From Atherinomorus stipes (Eukaryota; Chordata; Actinopteri; Atheriniformes; Atherinidae): DNA of 64,000 bases. The DNA is taken from contig JALJCO010007056.1 in assembly GCA_023101725.1 (NCBI GenBank), positions 1 through 64,000 on the forward strand, in the 5' to 3' direction. The notes beneath the pieces are model-generated. The model saw only the letters and a program-made list of their open reading frames with translations, had not been told where the DNA came from and ran no database searches. Of this stretch, positions 23,696 to 35,607 are shown one piece after another (position 1 is the first letter of the stretch; the number at the start of each line of letters is the position of its first letter). Made by a program: the position numbers and the translations under genes.

Positions 23696-24728
23696 TGCAT
23701 TGTGGAACATGAGCGGTAAAGTTCATCCGCTTTTTAAACGGACTCGTCTTTTCAGACATGCCGCTTCGTTGTGGAATTATCGCGACCGGGGTGTCCTTCA
23801 GACATCAGGAAATGTTGCGGAAAAGTCAGCACAGCCCCACTCTCCCTGCAACTCTGTCCTGTGCATTCAGCCAAAACGATGTGCCGCAACATTTACGCTC
23901 TTATGACATGGGGACCGGCCGGTATATGTCTGTGACATCTCCGAGGTAAAAGAGCAGATCGCATGTCTGAATGCAGGCGTTATAAAGGACAGAGTCCGCA
24001 ATATTACCGCTTTCCAGTGCAAGTCTGAAAGGGGCTATAGTTTCGTGAACTCACAAGAACACGCTATAGGCTATAAAATATACTAAATGATGTTGTTTTT
24101 ATGGACGCTACCCACTCAGGACACTTGGATTACATTGGACAAGCAGTATGGAGGAATATTGCCAAGTTTTTGTGGACTTTTATGGACCTTTTTTTTCAGG
24201 CACCAGTATTTCATGAATGTCTATGAATATGAAAGAGCTTTTCAACCAATAAAGTCCTGTAATTTTGTCTATCAATGCAGACAACAGCCAAATGTTCAAA
24301 TGTGTTGGTATAAAAGCTTGATCAGGGGTTGATAGATGGGATTATTTACCTTTATTACCTCCTGGCACTCACATTTCATCCGTTCTAGTTTCTCGTGGAA
24401 ATTTTCTGGTGAGATGATGTGATTGTATTCAGCCTTCCTTGAAGAGAAACATCTTTTCTGCAGGGACAAACATTCATGGGGAATAACGTTAGCAATAAAC
24501 TTCTCTAGAATGAAAAATAAATCTTCTATCACATTTATGGCTATAAATATAGTACCAGTTTTCTTTTGTCATGTATTTATTGTGCCCTTTTCAGACACTG
24601 ACTTGGGAGCAGATCTACTGGGGTTCCATGGGGTGGCAATTGCCATCCCGAAACAAAGCCTTACCACTCCAGTTGCCACCCCATCTGGCAACTTGTAAAT
24701 TGAGATTCAGATCATAGCAATTTGTACA
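23696..24728. other. No gene seen; possible extension of the family B element
   Basis: 23.7-24.07 kb is CpG-richer than the surroundings and could be internal sequence of a longer family B copy. The rest is AT-rich without coding signal. Confidence 0.3.
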
Positions 24729-24736
24729 CGTACGAG

Positions 24737-25675
24737 CAGTGTTGTATAAAGTACCCAAAAGCCATACTTGAGTAAAAGTAAAAGTACCTTACTGGAAAAT
24801 GACTCAAGTAAGAGTCAAAGTTGCCTGCTAGAATATTACTTGAGTAAAAGTAAAAAAGTAGCTAGTATTTACTGTACTTAAGTATCAAAAGTAAAAAGTA
24901 CTGTTAATAAAACACAATCAGAAATTTGAGTTTAACATTTTCTTTATTTCTGTTTAATTTAGTTTTTAAGTTTGCGAATTTGCGATAGTAATTTGCAAAG
25001 TTTAAAGAAGTTTCAATACCTCCTTACATAAACCCAACCATATAGAAAAATACTATACACACAAACATCCTTACAGACCTGCATGCATGCCTACCAACAC
25101 TCATAGCCACGTCCATTCAATTTAAAATCATTCCTAATAAACTCTTGGTGCTTGCAGGTGATGCAAACAAACATAAAACTTGGTTGAACTTTAACATGAC
25201 TGCAGTGGGACAGCACTTGAACTGTCCATCCAGTCATGACTGAACCCTGAAAAACTTTTAGTTCAACCTCAAAAGAAGTTGTTTCTCAAAATGGTGAGAA
25301 CTCAGTCTCGCTCTTCTTGGACTGAAGACCAGACCAGCGATGCTAAACAGCCGTCCACCTGCTGCTGAGGCAGGTAAAGGTGTGTTTAGCTTCAGAGACA
25401 GCTGCACAAGGGCTAGGGCTACTAGTCCCACTACAACAAAACAAAGATTGTCCATTGGCTATTAAGTTCCTTATTTATGTTACGTATTTTGTAACTAGTA
25501 ACTAAGATGCTCAGGTAAATATAATGGAGTAAAAGTATTGATTTTTCTCGCAAAATGTAGTGAAGTAAAAGTAAAAGTCATCAGAAATAGAAGTAGTAAA
25601 GTAAAGTACAAATATAAAAAAATACTACTAAAGTAAAGAAACAAAGTATTTTTACTTAGTTACTATACAACACTG
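24737..25675. mobile_element. hAT element with perfect 8-bp duplication
   Basis: The ends are CAGTGTTGTATAAAGTA and its near complement, flanked by identical CGTACGAG at 24729-24736 and 25676-25683. Subterminal 'agtaaaagtaaaagta' words fill about 150 bp at each end, as in many fish hAT families. The middle (24.9-25.5 kb) has no transposase frame. Confidence 0.92.
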
Positions 25676-25683
25676 CGTACGAG

Positions 25684-26155
25684 TGAGAAACTCCGATGTC
25701 TGACCGCATTAAATGCAGCATGGGGCTGTGCAACTGCAGCCAAGATACTGCTTTGTTTTGAAGTTAAGTGGTGGGAAAGGGAGGAGAAATGTCCATCTTG
25801 CAAATCCAGGTCATGGTGTGAGGGGCCAGTGCAACCCAAAAATGAGATTTTTCCAAAGACCCTACAAGGAGGAGCCAGAAGAAGCTTCTGCACTGCCTGG
25901 TATCAATCCAATCCTTGGCTGGACTACTTGCAACTAATTCATGCAGCTTACTGTTTACCTGTTATGAGTTGATAATAATGTCCATTACTTTTGTTTCAGT
26001 TAAACTTACTTCCCACACAATGCATTCATGTTCTTTGTAGAATATCTCTGTCCATGGAAGTTCTCAGATACATTTTTATTCACTTATTTTATTTTTTTGT
26101 ACCAATGTTGTCTCAGATGCTGCTAGGCATATATATGAATACATATACATGTGTA
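25684..26155. other. No gene seen
   Basis: Unique-looking sequence right of the hAT element. Frames are short and unrecognised. Confidence 0.4.
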
Positions 26156-26158
26156 TGC

Positions 26159-26190
<32 letters not shown>

Positions 26191-26201
26191 TATATATATA
26201 T
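26156..26201. repeat. (AT)n microsatellite
   Basis: About 45 bp of alternating AT with one interruption. Confidence 0.95.
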
Positions 26202-26312
26202 TCATTCATTTTCTGTACCGCTTAGTACAGTTCAGGGGCATGGGAGTCTATCCCAGCAATTCTCAGGCGAGAGGCAGGTACACCCTGGACAGGTTGGCTG
26301 TCTGTCACAGTA
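26202..26312 (+). repeat. Dispersed 'attcattttctgtaccgctt' repeat fragment
   Basis: The words 'tctgtaccgctta', 'gtctatcccagc' and 'caccctggacagg' are familiar from a repeat found all over fish genomes, usually beside simple repeats as here. The class (SINE or LINE end) is not determined. Confidence 0.5.
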
Positions 26313-28354
26313 ATCATCTGCTTCACTTGCCACCCCAGAAAAATTCCTGCCTTACTTTGCCACCCCATTAGTATTTTTCTAGATCCATCACTGGACACTT
26401 TCACTATAATAACAGCAGGGACGTGCTTAGGACAGGGCTCAGGTTGCCCAGGCAACTGCCCATTTGCCCTCCTTGGCTAAAATTGCCCCTCTCAGGGAAA
26501 AGATGGGATTAAAGAAAATAATTTGAATGGGCTTTATGCTCAACTCCACTGATTCCCAACTTACGCCAGTTCCTTTATCTCCTGTCTTTCATTATTGACA
26601 TCTCTGTGACCAAGTAGCAACTGTCACATTATGATCATTGTTGTAGCTGCTTCCACTGATTGAAGGAGGAAACACTCTGACTGCTGCAGACATAAACACT
26701 GTGTCTACTAGCATGTGTAACACACTGGACGCTGAAGCGCACCGAAGCGCAGCAGTTTAATTTAGGCGCCCATGTTAACAGACGGCGTCGACCACATCAG
26801 GTGCTTCACGGTGCACCACGGCGTGGCACGCAGCATCAAAATTGACGCATGCCATGAAGCGATCATTTTGGCCTCTGTTCTATTTTCTGTGCAAGCCTCA
26901 GCCGAATTTGTCAAGCCAGGCAGTAAGTTAAGCAGGAACACAAGCCAAATTTATCAAAATAAAACAATTTTCAAGGTAGAACACAGAGATAAATTTTAAA
27001 ACCCAATTTTTAAAATGCAGCTTGCTCGAACCAGTTTTCTAGGATCCCCTACCCGTCACATGGCAGGTAAAGAGGACCCTGAGAACAAGCAGCTGAAAAA
27101 GTAAAATGATTTATTGGTTGTCTCCAAAACATGTCCTGGGATTCCTAGAAGGGTCAGATAGCCTCCTGAAGGCAAAAGGAGGGATGTCACTGGTAGCTGT
27201 ATGAAAATCTGGCACTTTGAAGGAGGAAAACCAGTCCTTAAATAGCCAGCTGCCAGTCATCAGGAGAACGAGTCCCAGGTGTGGAGGTCATGCCTGCAGC
27301 GGAGGTATGACACTGCCCTGCCTTTAACCGCTGAAGTGGAAAAGTACAGGGCGTTGTATGACCCTCAGCACGGATTACAAGGACAACAGCAAAAAGTACA
27401 AGTGTTGGCCATTGCCACAGCTGTTGGATCAACAAATAAGTATATTGTTTGAATCATAAACCCTCTGCTTGTACAGTATAGTACAGCAGAGAAGCAGGAC
27501 TTCCTGTCGCCTGTGTGCGTCTGATGTGGACAGAAAGAGGGGCAATGGCAATGAGAAAATCTGCGCACTTTAGTGCGCTTCCGTTTGCAGTGCGTCTCCA
27601 GCGTAAAGCTCCAGATAGATGCACTGGCACTGCTGGGAGATTATTTAAATTCTATCAGGAAATAACATGTTTGAAGGGACCATAATTTCCTGAGCCATGA
27701 AGCCTGCAACTGATATTAGACCTTTCTTTACAGCAGAGCTTTTATCATTGTCCTGAACTGGACTGCGGTCTCACTGCATCGGCTGTTGAGCGCGCTCCTC
27801 AGCTCCTCAATGAACAGGTTGAGATGTCAGGGGAAGATGCTGTACCATTCCAATAAGTTGTAGAATAATCATGGCATGTGGTGTTCTTCACATTCCCTCC
27901 ACCTCCACTCCACGCCATCAAGAGATTTTCCTTGGTCTGCTTTATAAACAAAATGAGGAGCTCACCTCTCCTGTTAATGTGAAAAAGATTTCCTGACGCA
28001 CAACTTCTAAAAAGTCAGACAGTAACAGGTGCAGTCGATCCCGGCCTTTTCTGTGGCAAGATTTATTTATTTATTTTGATCAGATCTTTTTTGGGTCATT
28101 ATGAACTTTACCTGGAGATTATGTGTCTCAGCAGCACAATATCATCGGCTTATGGCTGCACACGTTCTAACTTTTACTTACTTTCCGTTTTGCATGGATA
28201 TAACTTTTTCATTCGGAGCTTATTTTTGTTATTGTGTAAATACTTTATTTATTCAGTGAAGGTTATTCTATTTGAATTCCACTTTATTTTTGACATTTAC
28301 ACTGTGCACACAGGCTGTTACACCCTTTTCATTCTCTTTTCCGATTTTAAATTG
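26313..28354. other. Long non-coding stretch
   Basis: No exon, RNA gene or paired termini recognised. Near 24.64 kb and again near 26.31 kb there are 'tgccacccca' words, which may be pieces of one older insertion target. 27.0-27.6 kb has a moderately GC-rich stretch that might be an LTR fragment, without proof. Confidence 0.3.
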
Positions 28355-28358
28355 TTAA

Positions 28359-28774
28359 AGGGACTAGAGGCAAGAATTTAAAAAAAACAAACATGCGTGT
28401 CCATTTTGTTAATACTAATGGGTGATGAAGCGCTAAATACCAAAAAGGACGAGCTCACCCATGTCTCTCTCCGTTGCCTTGAGCAGGCTGTGTGCTGCAA
28501 AATGTGCTGCAATTCGGTGTCCGAATTTCCCGCACTGCCCTGCGGATGTGACGTCAAATGACGCTGCATCCATGTCCCCGACAATTTTGAAACAGGAAGA
28601 AGACGGTCGCGGTAAATTCAAACACTGTAAGCGATAGTTATGGATTCCTCTGCCGTCAGTAAACGATCCAGTTTAACTGAAAGACACTAAAAAGTGTAAC
28701 TACGAAGAAAAAGCTTAGTAAGCAACATCATAGCTTCAGTTTGTGCACGCTCCCGTGTCTTGCCTCAAGTCCCT
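28359..28774 (+). mobile_element. TTAA-type MITE, family B, copy 3
   Basis: Complete copy: AGGGACTAGAGGCA and complement AGGGACTTGAGGCA ends, and intact TTAA at 28355-28358 and 28775-28778. It defines the family boundaries used for the other two copies. Confidence 0.9.
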
Positions 28775-29058
28775 TTAAGCCAAAGTACAAAAAACACAAA
28801 TTAGGTTTATGCCTGTAGTGTTAACTGAAAGATAAAAATAATATTAATGAATTGTTTTACACTGACATACCTTGTAATGTTCTTTCTGTTAAATATTTTA
28901 TTAAATAAGATAAGGACTTTAAACAAGCAGACATTTTTTACAGCCCAATCAATGATATAGAAAAATAAAAGTTGATGGAGACTGTCCTGTTGTTGTTATC
29001 TTATGCCAAGTGAAGAATAAGATTTATTAAATAGCGTGTTTTAGCTCTTTTCTCCGGA

Positions 29059-29138
29059 GCAGAAAAAGATGCAAATGAGATATTAGTTAATGAGGTCGAT
29101 GATTGGTCGACAAATATCTCATTTGCATCTTTTTCTGC
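29059..29138. repeat. Perfect 26-bp inverted repeat (hairpin)
   Basis: Arms 29059-29084 and 29113-29138 are perfectly complementary, with a 28-base loop. Each arm contains ATGCAAAT, identical to the octamer motif bound by POU-domain factors. Whether this is a small MITE or a regulatory palindrome cannot be told from one copy. Confidence 0.85.
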
Positions 29139-29204
29139 AATTCTTTGCTGATCTATGAGGTTTCCTCTATATCATTGCTATCTTGATTTCTGACGAATCA
29201 GGTC

Positions 29205-30143
29205 TGGAGCTGATCGACAAACAGGGCACACGGATTACGCCTGCTAACTGGCAAAATGGTCCCGCTATCCATTTGCTGCATATGGGCGTTTCTGCCAAAA
29301 CGCACTAAATATTGGGAGGAGACTGCAGACAACTCAGCTTTGCACACGCAATGTGATTTATCAACCGTGCAATGGAAAGCAGGCGCAAAAAATTTAGTAT
29401 ATTTTAGCACGTCTGAAAAGCAGATATTAGCCGGTAGCTTTGTGCACTGATGACTGGAAGAGTGCTGCCTGCAGGATTGCAAACATGCAGCATTGGGTCA
29501 AAATCATTTCTCATGGGGTGTGAGGGAAACTTATCAAGTTTTCATTATCTAATTAAATAACAATCATCATCACTATTTAACATAGGTCATTCTAGACAGA
29601 TGAATCAGAACATCTGCAGATGCAGCATCATAGTAGTTAAAGCTGACATTAATTATGTCTTTTTATTTTATTTTATTTTTTGCCAATGCCATATTGTTTT
29701 TAAAATGTAGATCAGCTCCTGTGTGCCCTTCCTCTCCAGACCTGGTTGTTCCTCAGGTTGCTGACCTGCATATAGTTGGCACCCACCCCACAGAAAATTC
29801 AGTGAAAATAACCAGTAACACCGCACAAACTAATTATACTATTTTTTTACTGAGTTTTTTTTTTCTGTTTTTATTTTATTTTTATTTTTTTTACATCTCT
29901 GGAACTAATATCTCTATCAGATAGAATTTCATTTTGCGTTTGCCACATGCTCTCCTGAACTTTCCATGGCAAAGCAACAGTGCACGCTAAATCCTCATTT
30001 AAATACTGCTGGTTGCGCCTGTTACTGATTGCGTGTGTGATCTTTGTAGATCACCTGCAAACGTTGAAGAGACAGTGCTTGCAATTTGTCAGCGCTGCAA
30101 ACAAATCCCCACTCTTTACTCGAATACTTAATAAATCAGGGCC
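29205..30143 (+). repeat. Interspersed repeat family F, copy 1
   Basis: It shares blocks with 40460-40800 ('cgcactaaatattgggagg', 'agctttgcacacgcaatg', 'tttctcatg.g.tgtgaggga'). The right end 'aataaatcagggcc' is complementary in type to 'gggccctcatttatgaa' at 40398, so the family probably has GGGCC inverted ends. No transposase was found. Confidence 0.6.
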
Positions 30144-30364
30144 TTAGTCGGGGACACCTCTATATTGGAAAATTTGATTAGTTCAGGTGTGCCAATATTC
30201 TCCCATAATATGAAAATAACAGGGGCTAACGAAGATTAGCCTCCCAAGCAGTGGGATAAAGGTAAGACATGTTTGGACTTGCTGTTAGCTGACTAAAAAC
30301 CACCATTTTGCTACTTTACTGTAGACTGAGACCTTACCGACAGCCAATAAGGAGCTAATAGTCA

Positions 30365-30780
30365 GCCACTGGCCGGCAGGCCGGCTTCCAGTCTGCTGCA
30401 TGTCAGTCAAAAGGACACGCCCCTAATTATGTGTAATTTCAAGATTAAATAACATCTAAACAGATGAGTTATAAAAAGATTCACCCCCCTCACAGTTGAC
30501 ATGAAGGTAAACTTAAGCTATTAGACCTAAAATGATTTTTTGAACCGGGCTGTAAACATGTTTATATCTCCTGTGAAGTTGGCCTTTTTAACATCAGAGT
30601 CTAAGGGGATTTGTTCTGTTTTGGAGCCCCTAGTGGATGATGAAAGAATTACAATTTTTGTGCAACGCGGAAGTGGGCTCACTGTTCTCCAGCGGAGTTT
30701 GCCCCTTGGTGCTAACCATTCAGCCTAAGGGATATTCCTATGGTCATGTAGCCAAGACGCAAGATCACTCAGAGGCACAG
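30365..30780 (-). repeat. Interspersed repeat family A, copy 2
   Basis: 30365-30500 is the reverse-oriented match of 9780-9895. Sequence on to about 30780, including a segment 'ggagcccctagtggatga', probably belongs to the same insertion, but that part has no second copy here. Confidence 0.55.
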
Positions 30781-30809
30781 TGATAGGACTGTCAACTGCC
30801 ACACCTCAA

Positions 30810-31306
30810 ATAACTGAAGTTCGCAATAACATGAGTGACTGAGCTGATTCAACGAAATGATATGAGTTTGTGGAAGTTAAACAAACCTGATAATCTGAGT
30901 TTTCTGTAAGAGGTTGTAGAAGAAATTTGATAAATTTCACATAATTTAGAAGAGAAAATTCATAAAATCTTTTGTTTTCTTCTCGTCCAGTTTCCTTACA
31001 CAGTGGTTCTCAAACTGAAGAGGCTGGCCCCCCAGGGGTAGTGCTCTGTCAGGGGGCCCAGCCAGGTCTGGTTTTTGGTACTTCTAACTAAAATAATGTA
31101 GGCATACTCTCTTTAAAGTCCTGATGAAAAAATGCTGATGACTCAACTTTTTCCCTACCTCAAATCCAGACCATTTTCTCATGTATTTCATGGTAAATGT
31201 TTGGGTACATGTGGTCACGGTGGTGGGATGGGGAGGGGGGCTTGACATTATTATTTCCAATGAAAGGGGGGCCCTGCAAAAAAAGTTTGAGAACCACTGC
31301 CTTACA
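30810..31306 (-). pseudogene. Candidate terminal exon of the IL-9-like gene, split by a MITE
   Basis: On the minus strand a pyrimidine tract TCTTCTTCATTTAG ends at 31307, and an exon beginning TGT (31306) would be phase 0, matching the donor of the upstream exon at 33188. After seven bases a hAT MITE (31002-31299) intervenes; sequence resumes at 30993. Without the MITE the frame starts Cys-Lys-Glu and stays open for about 65 codons. A second frame through the same DNA reads KLDEKKTKDFMNFLF then stop, which resembles a cytokine last helix. I cannot say which frame is native, so this exon is a proposal, not a call. Confidence 0.35.
31002..31299. mobile_element. hAT-type MITE inside the candidate cytokine exon
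   Basis: The inverted ends are AGTGGTTCTCAAACT; the duplication CCTTACAC lies at 30994-31001 and 31300-31307. 'CAGTGGTTCTCAAACT' is a common hAT (Charlie-like) terminus. It is 298 bp and non-coding. Confidence 0.9.
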
Positions 31307-31439
31307 CTAAATGAAGAAGACTGACTAGTTGTTGCTCTGTAGCAGGAACTTGGTGTGGACGTGGTTTCAACTAAAATAATGTCAGACAGTCAAACTCTCT
31401 GTTAACCTGTCGAAACTTCTGGATAACTGTTTTTTTCTA

Positions 31440-32890
31440 CCATCCTGACCACCATCCTGCAGTGAGACCACCATCCTGCAGTGAGACCACCAGCCTGCAG
31501 TCAGACCACCAGCCTGCAGTCAGACCACCATCCTGCAGTGAGACCACCATCCTGCAGTCAGACCACCAGCCTGCAGTCAGACCACCATCCTGCAGTCAGA
31601 CCACCATCCTGCAGTGAGACCACCAGCCTGCAGTCAGACCACCAGCCTGCAGTCAGACCACCAGCCTGCAGTCAGACCACCATCCTGCAGCCAGATCACC
31701 ATCCTGCAGCCAGACCACCATCCTGCAGTCAGACCACCATCCTGCAATCAGAGCACCATCCCGCAGCCAGATCATTATCCTGCAGCCAGATCACCATCCT
31801 GCAGCCAGACCACCATCCTGCAACCAGACTACTGTCCTGAAATCAGACCACCATCCTGCACCCAGACCCACCATCCTGCAATCAGAGCACCATCCCGCAG
31901 CCAGATCATTATCCTGCAGCCAGACCACCATCCTGCAGCCAGACCACCATCCTGCAACCAGACTACTGTCCTGAAATCAGACCACCATCCTGCAGGCAGA
32001 CCACCATCCTGCAATCAGACCACCATCCCGCAATCAGACCACCATCCTGCAATCAGACCACCATTCTGCAGCCAGATCAGCATCCTGCAGCCAGACCACC
32101 ATCTTGCAGTCAGACTACTGTCCTGCAGCCAGACCACCATCCTGAAGGCAGAACATCATCCTGCAGTCAGACCACCATCCTGCAGTCAGACCACCGTTCT
32201 GCAATCAGACCACCATCCTGCAATCAGACCACTCTCCTGCAGCCAGACTACTGTCCTGCAATCAGACTACCATCCTGCAGCCAGATCACCATCCTGCAGC
32301 CAGACCATCATCCTGCAGCCAGATCACCATCCTGCAGCCAGACCATCATCCTGCAGCCAGATCACCATCCTGCAGCCAGACCATCATCCTGCAGCCAGAT
32401 CACCATCCTGCAGCCAGACCAGCATCCTGCAGCCAGACCACCACCCTGCAACCAGACCACCATCCTGTAGCCAGACCACCATCCTGTAGTCAGACGATCA
32501 TCCTAAAGTCAGACCACCACCTACAGCCAGACTACTGTCCTGCAATCAGACCACTATCCTTAAGTCAGACCACCATCCAGCAGCCAGACCACTGTCCTGC
32601 AATCAGACCATCATCCTGCAGACAGACCACTATCCTGCAATCAGACCACCATCCTGCAGCCAGATCACCATCCTGCAGCCAGACCACCATCCTGCAGCCA
32701 GATCACCATCATGCAGTCAGACCACCATCCTGAAGTCAGACCACCATCCTGCAGCCAGATCACCATGCTGCAATCAGACCACTCTCCTGCAGCCAGACCA
32801 CCACCCTGCAGCCAGACCAGCATCCTGCAGCCAGACCACCACCCTGCAATCAGACCACGATCCTGCCTCCAGACTACTGTCCTGCAGCTA
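31440..32890. repeat. 19-bp minisatellite, about 76 units
   Basis: The consensus is ACCACCATCCTGCAGYCAG with many single-base variants (atcacc, actact, cagcat). Most units carry a CTGCAG. Because 19 is not a multiple of 3, every frame shows the same 19-residue Pro/Ser/His/Gln-rich period; the 291-codon open frame is a by-product. It lies downstream of cytokine exon 5, in what would be its last intron. Confidence 0.97.
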
Positions 32891-33187
32891 TAATGCTAGA
32901 CAGGACAGATTTATAAGAAAAAAATGTAAATTTGCAGACAATGAATTACTTTAAATTGGTTGATGATTCCAGTATTCATCTGACTTATCTCACATTAGTT
33001 AGTGAAAGGGCTCCCTTTTAGTTAAATTATACAATTTTTGTGTTTAAGAGGTGTTTGATTAATTATTTTAATTTATAACAACAACAGATCATAAGGTGGT
33101 TAATTTGACAAAAAATAAAACATTAGGACAACAAATATGCCAAAATGCAATTTACAGTGCAGTCCTGATCATCACACGTCAACTTAC
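32891..33187. other. Intronic sequence after cytokine exon 5
   Basis: AT-rich. I searched the minus strand here for a phase-0 terminal exon with cysteines and found none. Confidence 0.5.
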
Positions 33188-35409
33188 CCAGCTTTCATTG
33201 AAGTTCATCAGGGTTTTGCTTAGCTTTCGCATTTTAACGGAACCAAATCGGGCATACAGGATGTCGAGGCCTCTGGTGAAATACTGAAGGAAGTCCGATT
33301 CCTGTCAAAGAACCAACACATCATTACAAACTAACTTTGGCAATATCACACACATCATCAACAACAACCAAATGTTAAGACTCCAGGATGTCACTGATAC
33401 ATAAGATATGACTTCATAAGTTTATTTGGACCTGGAAAACCTCGAGCTGGCTTTAACTGCTAAGTTAGGCCAAACCTGCCCTAGGCCTGCAGCATGGCTG
33501 CAGTAAATACAGATAGACAAAGAAAACTGTTGTCAGCCTCTGATGTCTTATCACTTTAATTCATATCACATGAATAAGTCAGTTTGTAAGTTTTTTAACC
33601 AGTGACATCAGGCACATAAACCAGTGACCAGGCATATCATCCAATGACACCTGACACATAAACCAGTGACCCAGTTTAACCAGGTAAAGACCAGAATCTC
33701 TCATATATGTTTCTGTAAACAGTGATAAACCAGGAATTAGAATATATTGATATAATGTCTTAATGCTTTATTACTTTCTAAGAATTTTTAAATTCACTTT
33801 GTAACAAAAAAAAACAAAAAAACAACCCAGGAACATTGTTTAAAACAGATTATTTCTTCACTGAGATGTCAAATCATGCCATTTTTTCCATTCCTGAACA
33901 TAAATAATTGGATTCCATGGTTGAATGTTCTGTTTTATTGGTCTAAGACTTTTCACCAAAATTTGCTCAAATTTGAAGCAGAATTCGGTTGCAGAGCTCA
34001 CTTTTACAGATTTCTCTCATGTTTGTATTTTACCCTTTCATAACATCTGTGACACACTGTACGATTGATGATAATTATACATATCATTAGCCTAATAGCA
34101 TAGTTGCCTAAGTGATATTTTGGCCTAGTTGTGATATTTGGCTAATACTTACTGTCTTAACACTGCTGGTTAATTCTGGATCATTCCCTATACAACCTCA
34201 AATATCACTTAGGCAGTTATACAATTAGGCTGACAATATATTGTATAATAGATATTAACTTTTTAGGTAATTTCCTTTAAGAAATTAATATTTTCCTTTA
34301 ATTTTAAAGTTTACAGAATAAGTATATGACTCACCCCCATGCTGATGTTCAGACACTGGCATTTTGTATTCTGGGAGGGAAAAAAAGAGATAAAATGATT
34401 AAGTATTTCATTCATCATGTGGCCCGTCTGTATACAGAGTTCAGTTCACCTTGCAGATGGATTTAAAGTGGACTCATTTCTACACAAAGCTGACAACAAT
34501 GTGATAAAAATGCACATTCACAAAGCAGTGAAATTTGTTGATGTGAGATAAGGGCAAAACAGAGAGGAAGTGGTGACGGTATGAAGATGCTGCAGCTGTC
34601 TTCTCTGCACAATGAAACGCTCCTTTTCCTGTCTAATCATTCTGCTTCTAAAACATTTTCTCAAGCATTAAAACTGAACATTTCAGCATCACAAAACAAA
34701 CAAATAAAGCAACTCGTGTCAAATACCAGATATCTAAATCTTAGCATCTGAATCCAAAATGAGCTGAAGAGATTGAAGTTTTCACTTACAGTGCTGTTCA
34801 CCAGGCTGCAGTTCTCAGGACACATCTATGGGCCCACACAGGAAAACACAACAGAGACGTCAGAAGATGAGCAGACAACTATACGTCCACTTATCACTCT
34901 ATTAACTAACCCACGTCATCACTTTTCTCTGTGGCTGATATGAACGTGAGAAGCTTCTCACACGTCTCCAGTTTGTTGGTGATGCAGGTTTTCAGTAAAG
35001 ATGTGCAAACATCAGCTCACCTTTTTAAATGTGCCCCCCCATTAAATGACTCAGAATACTATTGCCATTATCGCCGTTAGTGAATCTTACCCTCACATTG
35101 TCTTTCAGGTCTCTCAGCTGGTTGTCCATCTCATTTATTAGAACACCTTGAATACAGAACAGAGGGATTTAAGTTATGGAGGAGAAGTTACTAAACAAGA
35201 CATGACTTTACTCTTGCACTATTCACCAGCTAGAAGACAAGTGGCTGAATGAGCTTAGAAATAAAAACATGCTGAGAGAGGATTAGATGGATGTCAGAGT
35301 AATTGACATTGTCCCAACCTATTGGCACAGAAGATGTTTGATGAAACAAGATGAGCAGAGGCAGCAGCAGCAGCATCCATGCAGCAGAGGAGGTGGAGGA
35401 CCCAGTCAT
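33188..35409 (-). CDS. IL-9-like short-chain cytokine, five exons
   Basis: A secreted helical cytokine is predicted. The exons on the minus strand are 35409-35319, 35146-35091, 34825-34790, 34370-34335 and 33301-33188 (91, 56, 36, 36, 114 bp). All introns are GT-AG; donors are GTAAGA, GTAAGT, GTGAGT and GTAAGT apart from a weaker first GTTGGG. Junctions 2-5 are phase 0. Exon 1 gives Met, a polar start, then WMLLLLPLLILFHQTSS, a clear signal peptide. Exon 2 reads VLINEMDNQLRDLKDNV. Exon 3 is MCPENCSLVNST and exon 4 is NTKCQCLNISMG: two tiny cysteine exons with sequons NCS, NST and NIS. Exon 5 has YFTRGLDILYARF and ends FNESW (fourth sequon). Two short exons, a C-x-C-L motif and a following F-x-x-G-L helix match the layout of IL-9, a common-gamma-chain cytokine. 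IL-7-type or another gamma-chain ligand is the alternative. The last exon is not secure (see 30810-31306). Confidence 0.72.
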
Positions 35410-35506
35410 GGTTCACACAACTTCCAGAGAAATATATATTAATTTAAATTAAAACCAGCTTTTGAAGCTTTTCCAATTCTCCTTGGCTGGATTCTCAAGC
35501 TCAAGC

Positions 35507-35513
35507 TGAGTCA
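35507..35513. promoter_or_regulatory. AP-1 consensus upstream of the IL-9-like gene
   Basis: TGAGTCA, the exact AP-1/TRE consensus, lies about 100 bp upstream of the start codon. A 7-mer is weak evidence alone; position and the neighbouring NF-kappaB site raise its value. Confidence 0.4.
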
Positions 35514-35572
35514 CTGTAAATATGCCAACACCTGAGCAAGGTCTTGTGCATCAACTGTCTGTCAGAAGGTGC

Positions 35573-35579
35573 TTTAATA
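35573..35579 (-). promoter_or_regulatory. Possible TATA-like element
   Basis: TATTAAA on the minus strand, 165-170 bp before the start codon and just downstream of the NF-kappaB motif. An AT-rich tract nearer the ATG (35431-35450) is an alternative but leaves no room for a 5' UTR. Confidence 0.3.
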
Positions 35580-35607
35580 CGGCAGGTTTGGTCATTTGTT
35601 AACTTTT

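Noticed and set aside
31481..32489. Open frames of 119 and 291 codons rich in Pro, Ser, His, Gln
   Set aside because: 19-bp minisatellite; identical composition in every frame.
31440..32890. CRISPR-like regular repeat
   Set aside because: There are no unique spacers between repeats, the unit is 19 bp head to tail, and the context is eukaryotic.
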